A stretch of 64,000 nucleotides of DNA, taken from Symbiodinium natans (lineage: Eukaryota; Sar; Dinophyceae; Suessiales; Symbiodiniaceae). Position numbers and translations under genes: made by a program. The notes under the pieces were generated by a model. It was given only the letters and a program-made list of their open reading frames with translations, was not told the DNA's origin and made no database searches. The stretch's first letter is position 1, and each line of letters begins with the position of its first letter. The stretch covers positions 907,275-971,274 of the forward strand of contig CAJNDS010000313.1 in assembly GCA_905221605.1 (NCBI GenBank), in the 5' to 3' direction. Below are positions 37,976 to 49,728 of this stretch, in pieces.

Positions 37976-40282
37976 AATACTAGGGCACAGTTTTTGCTCC
38001 AAAAGTGACATCGCAAGCCCTGGTCCCTAAGATTTTGAGCTCATTTCTTGCCCCAAAGAGTAACATCGCAAGCCCTGGTCCCTAAGATTTTGGGCTCAGT
38101 TCTTGCCCCAAAGAGTAACATCGCAAGCCCTGGTCCCTATTATTTGGGGCCCAGTTTTTGCTCCAAAGAGTCAAATCGCAAGCCCTGGTCCCTAAGATTT
38201 TGGACTCAGTTTTTTGCTCCAAAGCAAGCCCTGGTCCTTAAGATTTTTGGCTCATTTCTTGCTCCGAAGAGTCAAATCGCAAGCCCTGGTCCCGAAGATT
38301 TCGGGTTCAATTTTTGCTCCACAGAGTCAAACCGCAAGCCCTGGTCCCTAGGATTTGGGGCACAGTTTTTTGCTCCAAAGGGTCAAATCGCAAGCCCTGC
38401 TCCCTAAGATTTTGGGCTCATTTCTTGCCCAAAAGAGTGACATCGCAAGCCCTGGTCCCTAAGATCTTGGGCCCAGTTGATCCAAAGAGTCAAATCGCAA
38501 GCCCTGGTCCCTAAGATTTTGGGCCCAGTTTTTGCTCCAAAGGGTCAAATCGCAAGCCCTGGTCCCTAAGATTTTGGGTTCACTCTTTGCTCCAAAGAGT
38601 AACATCGCAAGCCCTGGTCCCTAAGATTTGGGGCCCAGTTTTTGCTCCGAAGAGTCAAATCGCAAGCCCTGGTCCCTAAGATTTTGGGTTCAATTTTTGC
38701 TCCAAAGAGTGACATCGCAAGCTCTGGTCCCTAAGATTGGGGGCACAGTTTTGCTCCAAAGAGTGACATCGCAAGTCCTGGTCCCTAAGATTTTGGGTTC
38801 AATTTTTGCTCCAAAGAGTGACATCGCAAGCCCTGGTCCCTAAGATTTGGGGCCCAGTTTTTGCTCCAAAGAGTAACATCGCAAGCCCTGGTCCCTAAGA
38901 TTTTGGGCCCAGTTTTTGCTCCAAACAGTCAAATCGCAAGCCCTGGTCCCTAAGATTTTGGGCCCAGTTTTTGCTCCAAAGAGTGACATCGCAAGTCCTG
39001 GTCCCTAAGATTTTGGGTTCAATTTTTGCTCCAAAGAGTGACATCGCAAGCCCTGGTCCTTAAGATTTTGGGTTCGTTTTTTGCTCCAAAGAGTGACATC
39101 GCAAGCCCTGGTCCCTAAGATTTGGGGCCCAGTTTTTGCTCCAAAGAGTCAAATCGCAAGCCCTGGTCCCTAAGATTTTGGGTTCATTTTTTTGCTCCAA
39201 CGAGTGACATCGCAAGCCCTGGTCCCTAAGATCTTGGGCCCAGTTTTTGCTCCAAAGAGTCAAATCGCAAGCCCTGGTCCCTAAGATTTTGGGTTCAATT
39301 TTTGCTCCAAAGAGTCAAATCGCAGGCCCTGGTCCCTAAGATTTTGCATTCATTGTTGCTCCAAAGAGTGACATCGCAAGCCCTGGTCCCTAAGATCTTG
39401 GGCCCAGTTTTTGCTCCGAAGAGTCAAATCGCAAGCCCTGGTCCCTAAGATTTTGGGTTCATTTTTTGCTCCAAAGAGTCAAATCGCAAGCCCTGGTCCC
39501 TAAGATTTGGGGCCCAGTTTTTGCTCCAAAGAGTCAAATCGCAAGCCCTGGTCCCTAAGATTTTGGGTTCATTTTTTGCTCCAAAGAGTGACATCGCACC
39601 CTAAGATTTTGGGCCCAGTTTTTGGTTCAAAGAGTCAAATCGCAAGCCCTGGTCCCTAAGATTTTGGGTTCAAGTTTTGCTCCAAAGAGTCAAACCGCAA
39701 GCCCTGGTCCCTAAGATTTTGGGCCCAGTTTTTGCTCCAAAGAGTCAAATCGCAAGCCCTGGTCCCTAAGATTTTGGGCCCAGTTTTTGCTCCAAAGAGT
39801 CAAATCGCAAGCCCTGGTCCCTAAGACTTTGGGTTCATTTTTGCTCCAAAGAGTGACATCGCAAGCCCTGGTCCCTAAGATTTGGGGCCCAGTTTTTGCG
39901 CCAAAGAGTAAAATCGCAAGCCCTGGTCCCTTAGATTTTTGGGTCGATTTTTGCTCCAAAGAGTCAAATCGCAAGCCCTGGTCCCTAAGTTTTCGGGGTC
40001 GATTTGTGCTCCACAGAGTCAAATCGCAAGCCCTGGTCCCTAAGATTTGGGGCCCAGTTTTTGCTCCAAAGAGTCAAATCGCAAGCCCTGGTCCCTAAGA
40101 TTTTGGGTTCATTTTTTGCTCCAAAGAGTGACATCGCAAGCCCCGGTCTTTAAGATTTTGGGCTCATTTCTTGCTCCAAAGAATAACATCGCAAGCCCTG
40201 GTCCCTAAGATTTTGGAATCGATTTTTGCTCCAAAGAGTCAGATCGCAAGCCCTGGTCCTAAAATGTTGGGCTCAATTTTTG
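37976..40282. repeat. 55-bp minisatellite, copy B part 1
   Basis: About 42 units. Early units correspond one to one with copy A. Confidence 0.95.
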
Positions 40283-40771
40283 CTTTTCCCTTCTCTTCTG
40301 CTTCCTTTTAACTGATAAAACACAAGAAAGGAACTCATATGATAAAGCAGTGGAAAGGTAAGCAGAGGGTGACTCCTTGCGCGTGAGCCTTTCCATAATA
40401 CTCCATCATATTCATCCTCTCGGCCTATCTCTTCTGTTCCTTTCCTTACTCTTCTCCTTCTCATAGTTCTTCCTTTTTGTTTTTCTCATTTCGAAAAGAA
40501 AGAGGGAAGGGAGAAACAAGGGAGAGAGAATAGATAAAGAAGATCGCCATCTTCTCTATTCATCTGTCTTCTATTCTCTTCCTTGCTCTTCCCATTAAAT
40601 ATGCAATCCTTGGTATCTCTCCTCTCTCCTTCTCTCTTCCTCCAACAGATGTGCTTTTGGATCGTTTTCTGCATCTTCAAGCGAGAAAAAGGACACAGAC
40701 TGCGATTAAAAGGGACGCCCATGTTGGATTGGCAGCAAGCCCAGCTGATGCTCATGATTCTCTCTCTTTCC
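40283..40771. repeat. Pyrimidine-rich repeat, truncated
   Basis: Starts like 33,286 but is cut after TTCTCTCTCTTTCCCC, where 55-bp units resume. Confidence 0.85.
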
Positions 40772-41200
40772 CCAAAGAGTTAAATCGCAAGCCCTGGTCC
40801 CTAAGATTTGGGGCCCAGTTTTTGCTCCAAAGAGTAAAATCGCAAGCCCTGGTCCCTTAGATTTTTGGGTCGATTTTTGCTCCAAAGAGTCAAATCGCAA
40901 GCCCTGGTCCCTAAGTTTTCGGGGTCGATTTGTGCTCCACAGAGTCAAATCGCAAGCCCTGGTCCCTAAGATTTCGGGGTCGATTTGTGCTCCACTGAGT
41001 CAAATTGCAAGCCCTGGTCCCTAAGATTTTGGGCCCAGTATTTGCTCCAAAAGGTGAAATCGCAAGCCCCGGTCTTTAAGATTTTGGGCTCATTTCTTGC
41101 TCCAAAGAGTAAAATCGCAAGCCCTGGTCCCTAAGATTTTGGAATCGATTTTTGCTCCAAAGAGTCAGATCGCAAGCCCTGGTCTAAAATGTTGGGGCTC
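40772..41200. repeat. 55-bp minisatellite, copy B part 2
   Basis: About eight units corresponding to the end of copy A (33,000-33,260). Confidence 0.95.
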
Positions 41201-43963
41201 CAATTTTTTGCCCTTTCTTTTTCCTTCTCTCTGCTTCTCTTTTAACTGATAAAACACAGAAGGAAATCAGATTATGATAAAGCAGTGCGAAAGGTAAGCA
41301 GAGGGTGACTCCTTGCGAGTGAAGCCTTTTCCATAAGACTCAATCATATTTCATCCACTCTCGGCCTCCATTCCCTTCTGTTCCTTTTTTTTCCTTTAAA
41401 CAGTCACTTCTCTATCCTTTCATGTTCTTCTTTTTTTTTTTGCTCTTTTGTTTTTCTCTGTTCGAAAAGAAAAAGAGGGAAGGGAGAAAACAAGGGAGCG
41501 AGAAATAGATAAAGAAGAGGTGCACATCTTCTCTGCGCCTTGTTTTGTCTCTCCCTTTTCTCTATTCATCTGTCTTCCATTCTCTTCCTTGCTCTTCCCA
41601 TTAAATATGCAATCCTTGGTATCTCTCCTCTCTCCTTCTCTCTTCCTCCAACAGATGTGCTTTTGGATCGTTTTCTACATCTTCAAGCGAGAAAAAAGGA
41701 CACAGACTGCGATTAAAAGGGACGCCCATGTTGGATTGGCAGCAAGCCCAGCTGATGCTCATGATTCTCTCTCTTTCCCTACACATGGGCGATGGAACGG
41801 GTGTCCTTTTCAATCGTTTTCTGCATCTTCAAGAGAAACAGGGACACCCAACAAGAAGGAAAAGCAACATAAGAGATAGGGAGGGAAATTGACCCTTTCC
41901 TCTCTTCTTATCTGCTATTTTTCTTATTCGCTTCAAAAAGCAACATAAGGGAAAGGGGTTTTCCTGAAGAGGAGAGAGGGAACCTATCTGTGAAAAGCAA
42001 GAATGGTTTTTTCTAGTTCGAAAGGGAATAGGGAGAGACAAGGGAGAGATGATATGTACAGCTTTGCGCCTTATTTTGTGATTCCGTCTCCTTGCTTCCT
42101 GTCTCTTCTATTCCTTGCAGCACGCTTCGGGAAACATAGCATCCTTTTCCTCTCTCACTTCCCTTTCCCTTCTCTTCTTCCGCTTCCTTTTAACTGATAA
42201 AACACAAGAAAGGAACTCATATGATAAAGCAGTGAAAAGGTAAGCAGAGGGCGACTCCTTGCGCGTGAGCCTTTCCATAATACTCCATCATATTCATGCT
42301 CTCGGCCTATCTCTTCTGTTCCTTTCCTTACTCTTCTCCTTCTCATAGTTCTTCCTTTTTGTTTTTCTCATTTCGAAAAGAAAGAGGGAAGGGAGAAACA
42401 AGGGAGAGGGAATAGATAAAGAAGAGCGCCATCTTCTCTATTCATCTGTCTTCTATTCTCTTCCTTGCTCTTCCCATTAAATATGCAATCCTTGGTATCT
42501 CTCCTCTCTCCTTCTCTCTTCCTCCAACAGATGTGCTTTTGGATCGTTTTCTGCATCTTCAAGCGAGAAAAAAGGACACAGAATGCGATTAAAAGGGACG
42601 CCCATGTTGGATTGGCAGCAAGCCCAGCTGATGCTCATGATTCTCTCTCTTTCCCTACATATGGGCGATGGAACGGGTGTCCTTTTCAATCGTTTTCTGC
42701 ATCTTCAAGAGAAAAAGGGACACCCCACAAGAAGGAAAAGTAACATAAGAGATAGGGAGGGAAATTGAAGAACTCCTCATTGTACTTGGTCATTCCCTTT
42801 CCTCTCTTCTTATCTGCCCATTTTCTGTGCGCCTTGTTTTGTCTCCCCCTCTTCTCCCATCATCTCTCTTCTGGTCTTTTCTTTGCTCTTCCCATTAAAA
42901 ATGCAACCCTTTTTATGTCTCCTCTCTCCTTCTCTCTCCCTCCTCTTCTCCTGTTCCCTTCTAAACGACAAAAACGCAAGAAAGGAAGAATAAGAGGGGA
43001 ATGGAGGCCCTGTTCCTTTTCCTCTTTCAATGGATGGGGGAAGTGGGCGGAGTTGGCCCCTTGCCCGTACACCCTCCCCATGCTTCAGCAAACCCCTCCT
43101 CTCGCCCTATCGCCTCTGTTTTTTTCCTTGTGCCCAAACGGAAAACGAAAACGGGTTCCTTTATATGTTCATTGTCCTTCCTTTTGTTTTTTTATTTCAC
43201 AGGGAAAAGAACCAGAGAAGAGGAAGATAAGAACGAGAGGTGAGATGAAAACGGCACCATCTTCTCTTTGCCTTATTTTTGCACCTCCCTCTCCTGTCTT
43301 AATTTCTCTTCCACTCTTTTTTTCCATTGCTCTTCCCATAATATTGCATTCCTTTTGATAACTCACAGGAAATTAAAATGGCCTCCTTGTTGTCTCTCCT
43401 CTCTCACTTCCCTTTCCCTTCTCTCCTTCTGTTTCCTTTTAATTTTAACTGATAAAACACAAGAAAGGAGCTTGTAAAATCAAGCAGTGGAAGGGTAAGC
43501 AGAAGGTGACTCCTTGTGCGTGGACCTTTGCCGTACTTCACCATACCCCTCTTTTCGGCCTATCTCTTCGGCTCTTTTCCTAACCCTTCTTCTTTTCATC
43601 TTTCTTTTTGTTTTTCTCATTTCGAAAAGACAGAGGGAACGGAGAGATAAGGGAGAGAGGATAGATAAAGAAGAGTACCATCTTCTTTGCGCCTTGTTTT
43701 ATCTCTCTTCTATTCTTTTCTTGGCTCTTCCCATGAAAATCGTGTTCCTCTTATCTTTCCCTCCTTCTCTCCCTTCTCTTCTCCTCACGAGAGCCTTCGA
43801 CTTTAGGATTGAGGAGAAAAAGAGAAGAGAAAAGAGGAACTACCTGGTTATTGTTCCTGAGGCCTCCATAGTACGACTGACGTGACAGCAGCGTACCCTC
43901 GTGGAAACGTGTATGGCTATAAGAAAACCCGAGTCCCAGCTTCCAAATAGAGCCTATTTAAGC
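41201..43963. repeat. Pyrimidine-rich repeats, copy B
   Basis: Units start at about 41,239, 42,193 and 43,446. Nearly identical to 33,286-36,019 except for an indel-rich stretch at 41,190-41,530. Ends with the boundary inverted repeat at 43,930-43,963. Confidence 0.85.
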
Positions 43964-43984
43964 CACCCACGGGGGGGGGGGTCC

Positions 43985-45370
43985 GGCCTGGGGCCCGAAA
44001 CTATTCAAACTATTCAAACTATTCAAACTATTCAAACTATTCAAACTATTCAAACTATTCAAACTATTCAAACCCTGGGGGTTTGAATAGTTTGAATAGT
44101 TTGGAGGGTCCGGCCTGGGGCCCTAAACTATCCAAACTATTCAAACTATTCAAACCCTGGGGGTTTGAATAGTTTGAATAGTTTGAATAGTTTGAATAGT
44201 TTGAATAGTTTGAATAGTTTGAATAGTTTGAATAGTTTTGGGGGGTCCCTGGGAGGAGAGGAGGGGGGGGGGGGTTGAATAGTTTGAATAGTTTGGGGGT
44301 CCGAACTGGGGCCCTAAACTATCCAAACTATTCAAACTATTCAAACCCTGGGGGTTTGAATAGTTTGAATAGTTTGAATAGTTTGAATAGTTTGAATAGT
44401 TTGAATAGTTTGAATAGTTTGAATAGTTTGAATAGTTTGAATAGTTTGAATAGTTTGAATAGTTTGAATAGTTTGAATAGTTTTGGGGGGTCCCCGGGAG
44501 GAGAGGGGGGGGGGGGTTAGAATAGTTTGAATAGTTTGGGGGTCCGGCCTGGGGCCCTAAACTATTCAAACTATTCAAACTATTCAAACTATTCAAACTA
44601 TTCAAACTATTCAAACTATTCAAACTATTCAAACTATTCAAACTATTCAAACTATTCAAACTATTCAAACCCTGGGGGTTTGAATAGTTTGAATAGTTTG
44701 AATAGTTTGGAGGGTCCGGCCTGGGCCCCTAAACTATCCAAACTATCCAAACTATTCAAACTGTTCAAACCCTGGGGTTTTGAATAGTTTGAATAGTTTG
44801 AATAGTTTGAATAGTTTGAATAGTTTGAATAGTTTGAATAGTTTGAATAGTTTGAATAGTTTGAATAGTTTGAATAGTTTGAATAGTTTTGGGGGGTCCC
44901 CGGGAGGAGAGGGGGGGGGGTTGAATAGTTTGAATAGTTTGGGGGTCCGGCCTGGGGCCCTAAACTGTTCAAACTATTCAAACTATTCAAGCTATTCAAA
45001 CCCGGGGTTTGAATAGTTTGAATAGTTTGAATAGTTTGAATAGTTTGAATAGTTTGAATAGTTTGAATAGTTTGAATAGTTTGAATAGTTTGAATAGTTT
45101 GAATAGTTTGAATAGTTTGAATAGTTTGAATAGTTTGAATAGTTTGAATAGTTTTGGGGGGTCCCTGGGAGGAGAAGGGGGGGGGTTTGAATAGTTTGAA
45201 TAGTTTGAATAGTTTAGGGGGGTCCCTGGGAGGAGAAGGGAGGGGTTTGAACAGTTTGAATAGTTTGAATAGTTTGGGGGCCCGGCCTGGGGCCCCAAAC
45301 TATTCAAACTATTCAAACTATTCAATCTATTCAAACTATTCAAACTATTCAAATTATTCAAACTACTGAA
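43985..45370. repeat. GAATAGTTT satellite, right flank
   Basis: Blocks of up to about 17 tandem GAATAGTTT units alternate with inverted AAACTATTC blocks. Spacers GGGGGTCCGGCCTGGGGCCC and GGGGGGTCCCTGGGAGGAGA recur, giving a higher-order unit of about 250-420 bp. (NSL)n and (SNY)n frames are artefacts. Confidence 0.95.
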
Positions 45371-45409
45371 ACCCCCGGTTGGCCTCAATGGGGAGAAATT
45401 AGAAAAAAA

Positions 45410-45780
45410 GCCAGATGCGCGACGCCCGGTGTCACAGGGTAAGTATTGGTGATTTCTGGAATTTTAGCCTTCAAAGTCCCCATCCAATGGCCTGATGCGC
45501 GACGCCCGGTGTTGCAGGGTGGATATTTTCGTGGATATTTTCGCGACGCCCGGTGTTACAGGGTATGTATCTGTGATCTCTTGGTATGTTGCGCCTTCAA
45601 AGTCCCTATCCAATGGCCTAATGCACGACGCCCGCTGTGACAGGGTAGATATTTTCGCGACGCCTGGTGTAACAGGGTAGATATTTTCGCGACGCCCGGT
45701 GTGACAGGGTAGATATTTTCGCGACGCCCGGTGTTACAGGGTGGATATGTTTGCGGATATTTTCGCGACATTGGCGCGTT
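45410..45780. repeat. 32-bp GCGACGCCCGGTG repeats, block 1
   Basis: Unit GCGACGCCCGGTGTTACAGG plus GTAGATATTTTC. Some units are extended by a TTCAAAGTCCCCATCCAATG segment. Direct, without unique spacers. Confidence 0.9.
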
Positions 45781-46580
45781 TGGAGGCTGTGGAAACCACA
45801 CAAATGACAATTTTTTAGTGATTGTTGATCATTTATTGCTTTCACAAACCCTCAATCTACAGCCAAAACATAGGGATTTTGGCTAGTTTGGCGGCCTTGG
45901 AAACCACCCAAATTCCAATTTTTAGTGATTGTTGACCATTTTTTGCTTTCACAAACCCTCAATCTACGGCCAAAACATAGGGATTTTGGCTAGTTTGGCG
46001 GCCCTGGAAACCACCCAAATGGCATTTTTTAGTGATTTTTGATCATTTTTGGCCTTCACAAAGCCTCAACTTAGGGCAAAACATAGGGATTTTGGCTCAT
46101 TTGGCGGCCTTGAAAACCACCCAAATGGAAATTTTTTTTGTGCTTTTTGACAAATTTTTGGCTTTCACAAACCCTCAAGCCAGGGCCAAAACATAGGGAT
46201 TTCGGCTAGTTTGGCGGCCTGGGAAACCACCCAAATGGTATTTTTTGCGATTTTGTGCAATTTTTGGCCTTCACAAACCCTCAAGCCAGGGCCAAAACAT
46301 ATGAATTTTGGCTGATTTGGCGACTTTGGAAACCACCGAAATGGCAATTTTTAGTGATTTTTGACCATTTTGGCGTTCACAAATCCTCAACCTAAGGCCA
46401 AAACATAGGGATTTGGGCTCATTTGGCAGCCTTGAAAACTCTCCAAATTGCAATTTTAGTGATTTTTTGCAATTCTTGGCTTTCACAAACCCTAATCTAG
46501 CACCAACACATAGGGATTTTTGGCTAGTTTGGCGGCCTTGGAAACCACCCAAATGGCATTTTTTGTGATTTTGGGCAATT
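45781..46580. repeat. ~107-bp repeats, block 1
   Basis: About seven units containing ACATAGGGATTTTGGCTAGT and TTGGCGGCCTTGGAAACCAC. Units are diverged. Confidence 0.9.
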
Positions 46581-46705
46581 ACCCCCCCAACCCTTTTCGA
46601 GGGGTTGAAAAAATTGCTGAAAAAGCAGGTGTTTTCAGCAAAAATTCAGCCAAAAGCAAAACAACGTACAAAACTCCGGACACGAACCCTATACAATTTC
46701 TATGT
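46581..46705. other. Unique island between repeat blocks
   Basis: About 125 bp reading GVEKIAEKAGVFSKNSAKS on the plus strand. Possibly an exon remnant, no splice sites seen. Confidence 0.3.
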
Positions 46706-47440
46706 AGATATTTTCGCGACGCCCGGTGTTACAGGGTAAGTGTTAGTGATTTCTGGGAATTGTACGCCTTCAAAGTCCCCATCCAATGGCCTGGTGCGCG
46801 ACGCCCGGTGTGACAGGGTGGACATTTTGGTAGATATTTTCGCGACGCCCGGTGTTACAGGGTAGATATTTTCGCGACGCCCGGTGTCTGGCTATTTTGC
46901 GTCTTCAAAGTCCCCATCCAATGGTCTGATGCGCGACGCCCGGTGTTACAGGGTGGATATGTTTGCGGATATTTTCGCGACATTGGCGAGTTTTTTGGAT
47001 TTTGGCTAGTTTGGCGGCCCTGGAAACCACCCAAATGACATTTTTTAGTGATTTTTGATAATTCTTGGCCTTCACAAACCCTCAACCTAGGGCCAAAACA
47101 TAGGGATTTTTGCTAGTTTGGCGGCCTTGGAAACCACCCAAATGGCAATTTTTGGTGATTTTTGACAATTTTTTGCTTTCAGAAACCCTAAACCTAAGGC
47201 AAAAACATAGGGATTTTGGCTAGTTTTGCGGCCTTGGAAACCACCCAAGTTCCAATTTTTCGTGATTTTTGACCATTTTTTGGCTTTCACAAACCCTCAA
47301 GCCAGGGCCAAAACATAGGGATTTTGGCTAGTTTGGCGGCCCTGGAAACCGCCCAAAAGGCAATTTTTAGTGATTTTTGATCATTTTTGGCTTTCACAAA
47401 GCCTCAATCTAGGGCCAAAACATAGGTTCGCGACGCCCTA
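46706..47440. repeat. 32-bp and ~107-bp repeats, block 2
   Basis: Second round of the same succession: 32-bp units (46,706-46,985), then about four 107-bp units. Confidence 0.9.
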
Positions 47441-47570
47441 TGAAAAATTGATGATGTTTGTGTTCCTCTCTTACCACGCATGTGTAAAACGTTCCCATAT
47501 AGAGACATAGCTAATAGTGGCGGCGACAAAGACAAGAAAGTTCTATTACTGTTAATAATTGCAAACGCTT

Positions 47571-47765
47571 GCGCGCGCCGCCTCGGCAGCTGGTCCGGCC
47601 TGCAGCGGGGTGCAGCGTCTGTTCCAGGGCTCTCCCAGGAAGGTTCAAGGACAGTCCCAGGCGAACACCAGAAATGGTGCCAAGAAAGTGTCCCAGGGAG
47701 GTTTTAGAGGGTTGCAGCGCCTCCAAGTGGTTTTGGCAGGTCCTACAGGGCGGGAGGAGGGGGGG
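47571..47765 (+). CDS. Exon-like segment with consensus donor
   Basis: Part of a 102-codon frame that reads VQRLFQGSPRKVQGQSQAN then KKVSQGGFRGLQRLQVV and meets GTGAGTCAG at 47,766, a good 5' splice site. Glutamine/glycine-rich and basic. Two other frames are open, and the left border is unclear. Confidence 0.35.
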
Positions 47766-48320
47766 GTGAGTCAGAGATTTCGGGAAGGAGGGAAGGAAAC
47801 CAGGTCATGGTCTGCTTGCTCTAGCTCTGGACGCAAATGGTTGGAAGCCGAGGCGAACATATCATGAAGGTTCCTGTCTCACATATGGGCAGCCTTAGTC
47901 TCTCTTTTGTTTTTCTTGCTGGGTACCAGAAGTAGCTCTGGTGCAGTTCAGCTGCAATGCTATAAATTTCTAACTCGTTACAGACTGCGAGGTACATATT
48001 TCAGACATCCCAGCCCGGGTAGTGGGGCAAGTATCTGGGCTGCTAAGGGCTTGCGTTGCACACGCTGGCCCTTTGAAAACTTGCAACGTGTGGAAGCTAT
48101 GTATGGGTGAAATATAGGACTGACATCGCCTCTGCTTGCTGTGTTTGACACACTCTTCCTTTTGGCGACCCCCTCCCAAAGTGCATGGTGTTTGCCCCAC
48201 CCTCAGAAGCAGGAGTGCCATCAGACGTTGTGGGTTCCCTGAGTAGGCACGTACTTCTGAAACTTTCTCATTGCACGTGCTGTGCTCCACCTGTTCCCTT
48301 GTCTTGTTTTGCCATCACAG
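47766..48320 (+). other. Presumed intron
   Basis: From GTGAGT at 47,766 to TTGTTTTGCCATCACAG ending 48,320. It would link the preceding segment to the next. Contains no telomere-like array, unlike most presumed introns here. Confidence 0.3.
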
Positions 48321-48378
48321 GCATTTGTTGCCCAAGTTTTTGTCCACCTTTACCTCTTTCTTGTGCGTGTCTCTTTCG

Positions 48379-48990
48379 ATGTCGGACTCGTCCATGGAGT
48401 TCAGTCGTTGGGAGCGCCGATGGAGGCGCGTGCAGCAGTGGCAGGACCGCCGTGATGCCGAGTCTGCGTGGAATGCCTCTGGCTCCTCAGACTCTTCCTG
48501 GCGTACCTCGGGCTCCTCAGACTCTTCCTGGCATGCTGACTCTTCTTGGAATGCCACTGGGTGGAACAGTTCGGAGCGTGTGAATCGTTGGAACCGCCGC
48601 CACTCATGCCAGACCCGTCTTCATGGTCCTCGACTTTGCCTCGCTCCACGCCAGACCCGTCTTCATCCATGCCAGACCAGTCTTCATGGTCCTCGACTTT
48701 GCCTCGCTCCGTGGCCGGCACGTCTTCGTGGTCCTCGGCTTTGCCTCGCTCCGTGCCGGACACATCTTCATGGTCCTCGGCTTTGCCTCGCTCTATGCCG
48801 CGTACTTCTTCATCGTCATCGACTTTGCTTCGCTCTACGCCGTATCCGACTGCTCGCTCACGCGAAGAACTTTGGCAGAATAACACACTTGCTAAAACTG
48901 TTTGCTGCCCAAAACCCTGATACATTGGTGTTTAGCATTCTGCTGCCCAACCATTCTGCAAGGAAGCCCAACGCGTTGCCCTGGCCATGA
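48379..48990 (+). CDS. Repeat-rich S/W protein, frame uncertain
   Basis: ATG at 48,379 follows a pyrimidine-rich tract. Reads MSDSSMEFSRWERRWRRV then repeated SGSSDSSW units (48,470-48,560). From 48,600 to 48,850 a 42-bp repeat occurs six times. In the +1-shifted frame it continues the S/W theme (MPDPSSWSSTLPRS and variants, ending ...SREELWQ, stop 48,918), while the original frame gives LHGPRLCLAP repeats. A frameshift or intron near 48,600 would join the two S/W parts. The minus strand is also open (VEDHED repeats, 174 codons), so the coding strand is not settled. No family recognised. Confidence 0.4.
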   Translation: MSDSSMEFSRWERRWRRVQQWQDRRDAESAWNASGSSDSSWRTSGSSDSSWHADSSWNATGWNSSERVNRWNRRHSCQTRLHGPRLCLAPRQTRLHPCQTSLHGPRLCLAPWPARLRGPRLCLAPCRTHLHGPRLCLALCRVLLHRHRLCFALRRIRLLAHAKNFGRITHLLKLFAAQNPDTLVFSILLPNHSARKPNALPWP

Positions 48991-49149
48991 TGAACACTGC
49001 TTTCGGTCGATGCCCTGACGATGCCACTTGGAGACTCGTTGAATCCCGTGTCCCGGCATCGAACCCTTGGTTTCTCCCCGCCCGGCTTTCCCAAGACAGT
49101 CAAACATCGACATTGAAGCACCGTAGAGCTCATGCTTATAGCGTAGGGC

Positions 49150-49440
49150 TTGGTCTGTGGTTTGGGGTTTAGGGTTTAGGGGCGATTTGGGGTTAGGGTT
49201 GAAGGTTTTGGGTTGAGGGTCGAGGGCACACCCCAAACCCCAAACCCTAAACCCCAAACCCTAAACCCGAAACCCTGTTCCTCACAACGGGCGCTGGGGG
49301 AGGGTTAGAACTCAGGCCTCGAGGCTTCCTCCATACCTGAATGGTTTGGGGTTGGGGTTTAGGGTTAGGGTTTAGGGTTTAGGGCTTAGGGGTTGGGGTT
49401 TAGGGTTTAGGGTTTAGGGGAAGCTTTAGTCAATGAATGT
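49150..49440. repeat. Telomere-like repeats resume
   Basis: TTTAGGG (49,158-49,190), CCCTAAA (49,232-49,275) and TTTAGGG (49,345-49,425) around a 70-bp island. Confidence 0.9.
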
Positions 49441-49599
49441 ATCTAGGCTGCTCCTGGCGTGCGTTTTTTTGGGTGAAGTCCTAAACCCCAAGTCCTGAGC
49501 CCAAATCCCCCACCCCCGTAAGAAAAACTATCAGAATGCTGAAGGTGTCTTCAGCTCCTTGGCATGGCCCGATGCTCAGCTACAAGGGCACATGAGCCA

Positions 49600-49728
49600 T
49601 CAAGCCATAAAGCCATAAAGAGAATAGCAAGATAGATTCGCCCAATTCGGAGGCGTCTCGACTGCCTCCTTGGCGAGCTCAGCCGCCTCCCTTCCCTCCT
49701 CCTTGGCATCCTGCATCTCAGCACGCAT
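49600..49728 (-). CDS. Short minus-strand ATG frame
   Basis: Reads MRAEMQDAKEEGREAAELAK then EAVETPPNW and stops after 42 codons. The alanine/glutamate helix pattern is typical of coding DNA. It is the only good minus-strand candidate in the region. Could be an exon of a different gene. Confidence 0.35.
   Translation of the reverse strand: MRAEMQDAKEEGREAAELAKEAVETPPNWANLSCYSLYGFMA

Noticed and set aside
44150-45194. (NSL)n, (SNY)n and (LFK)n frames
   Set aside because: Translations of GAATAGTTT satellite.
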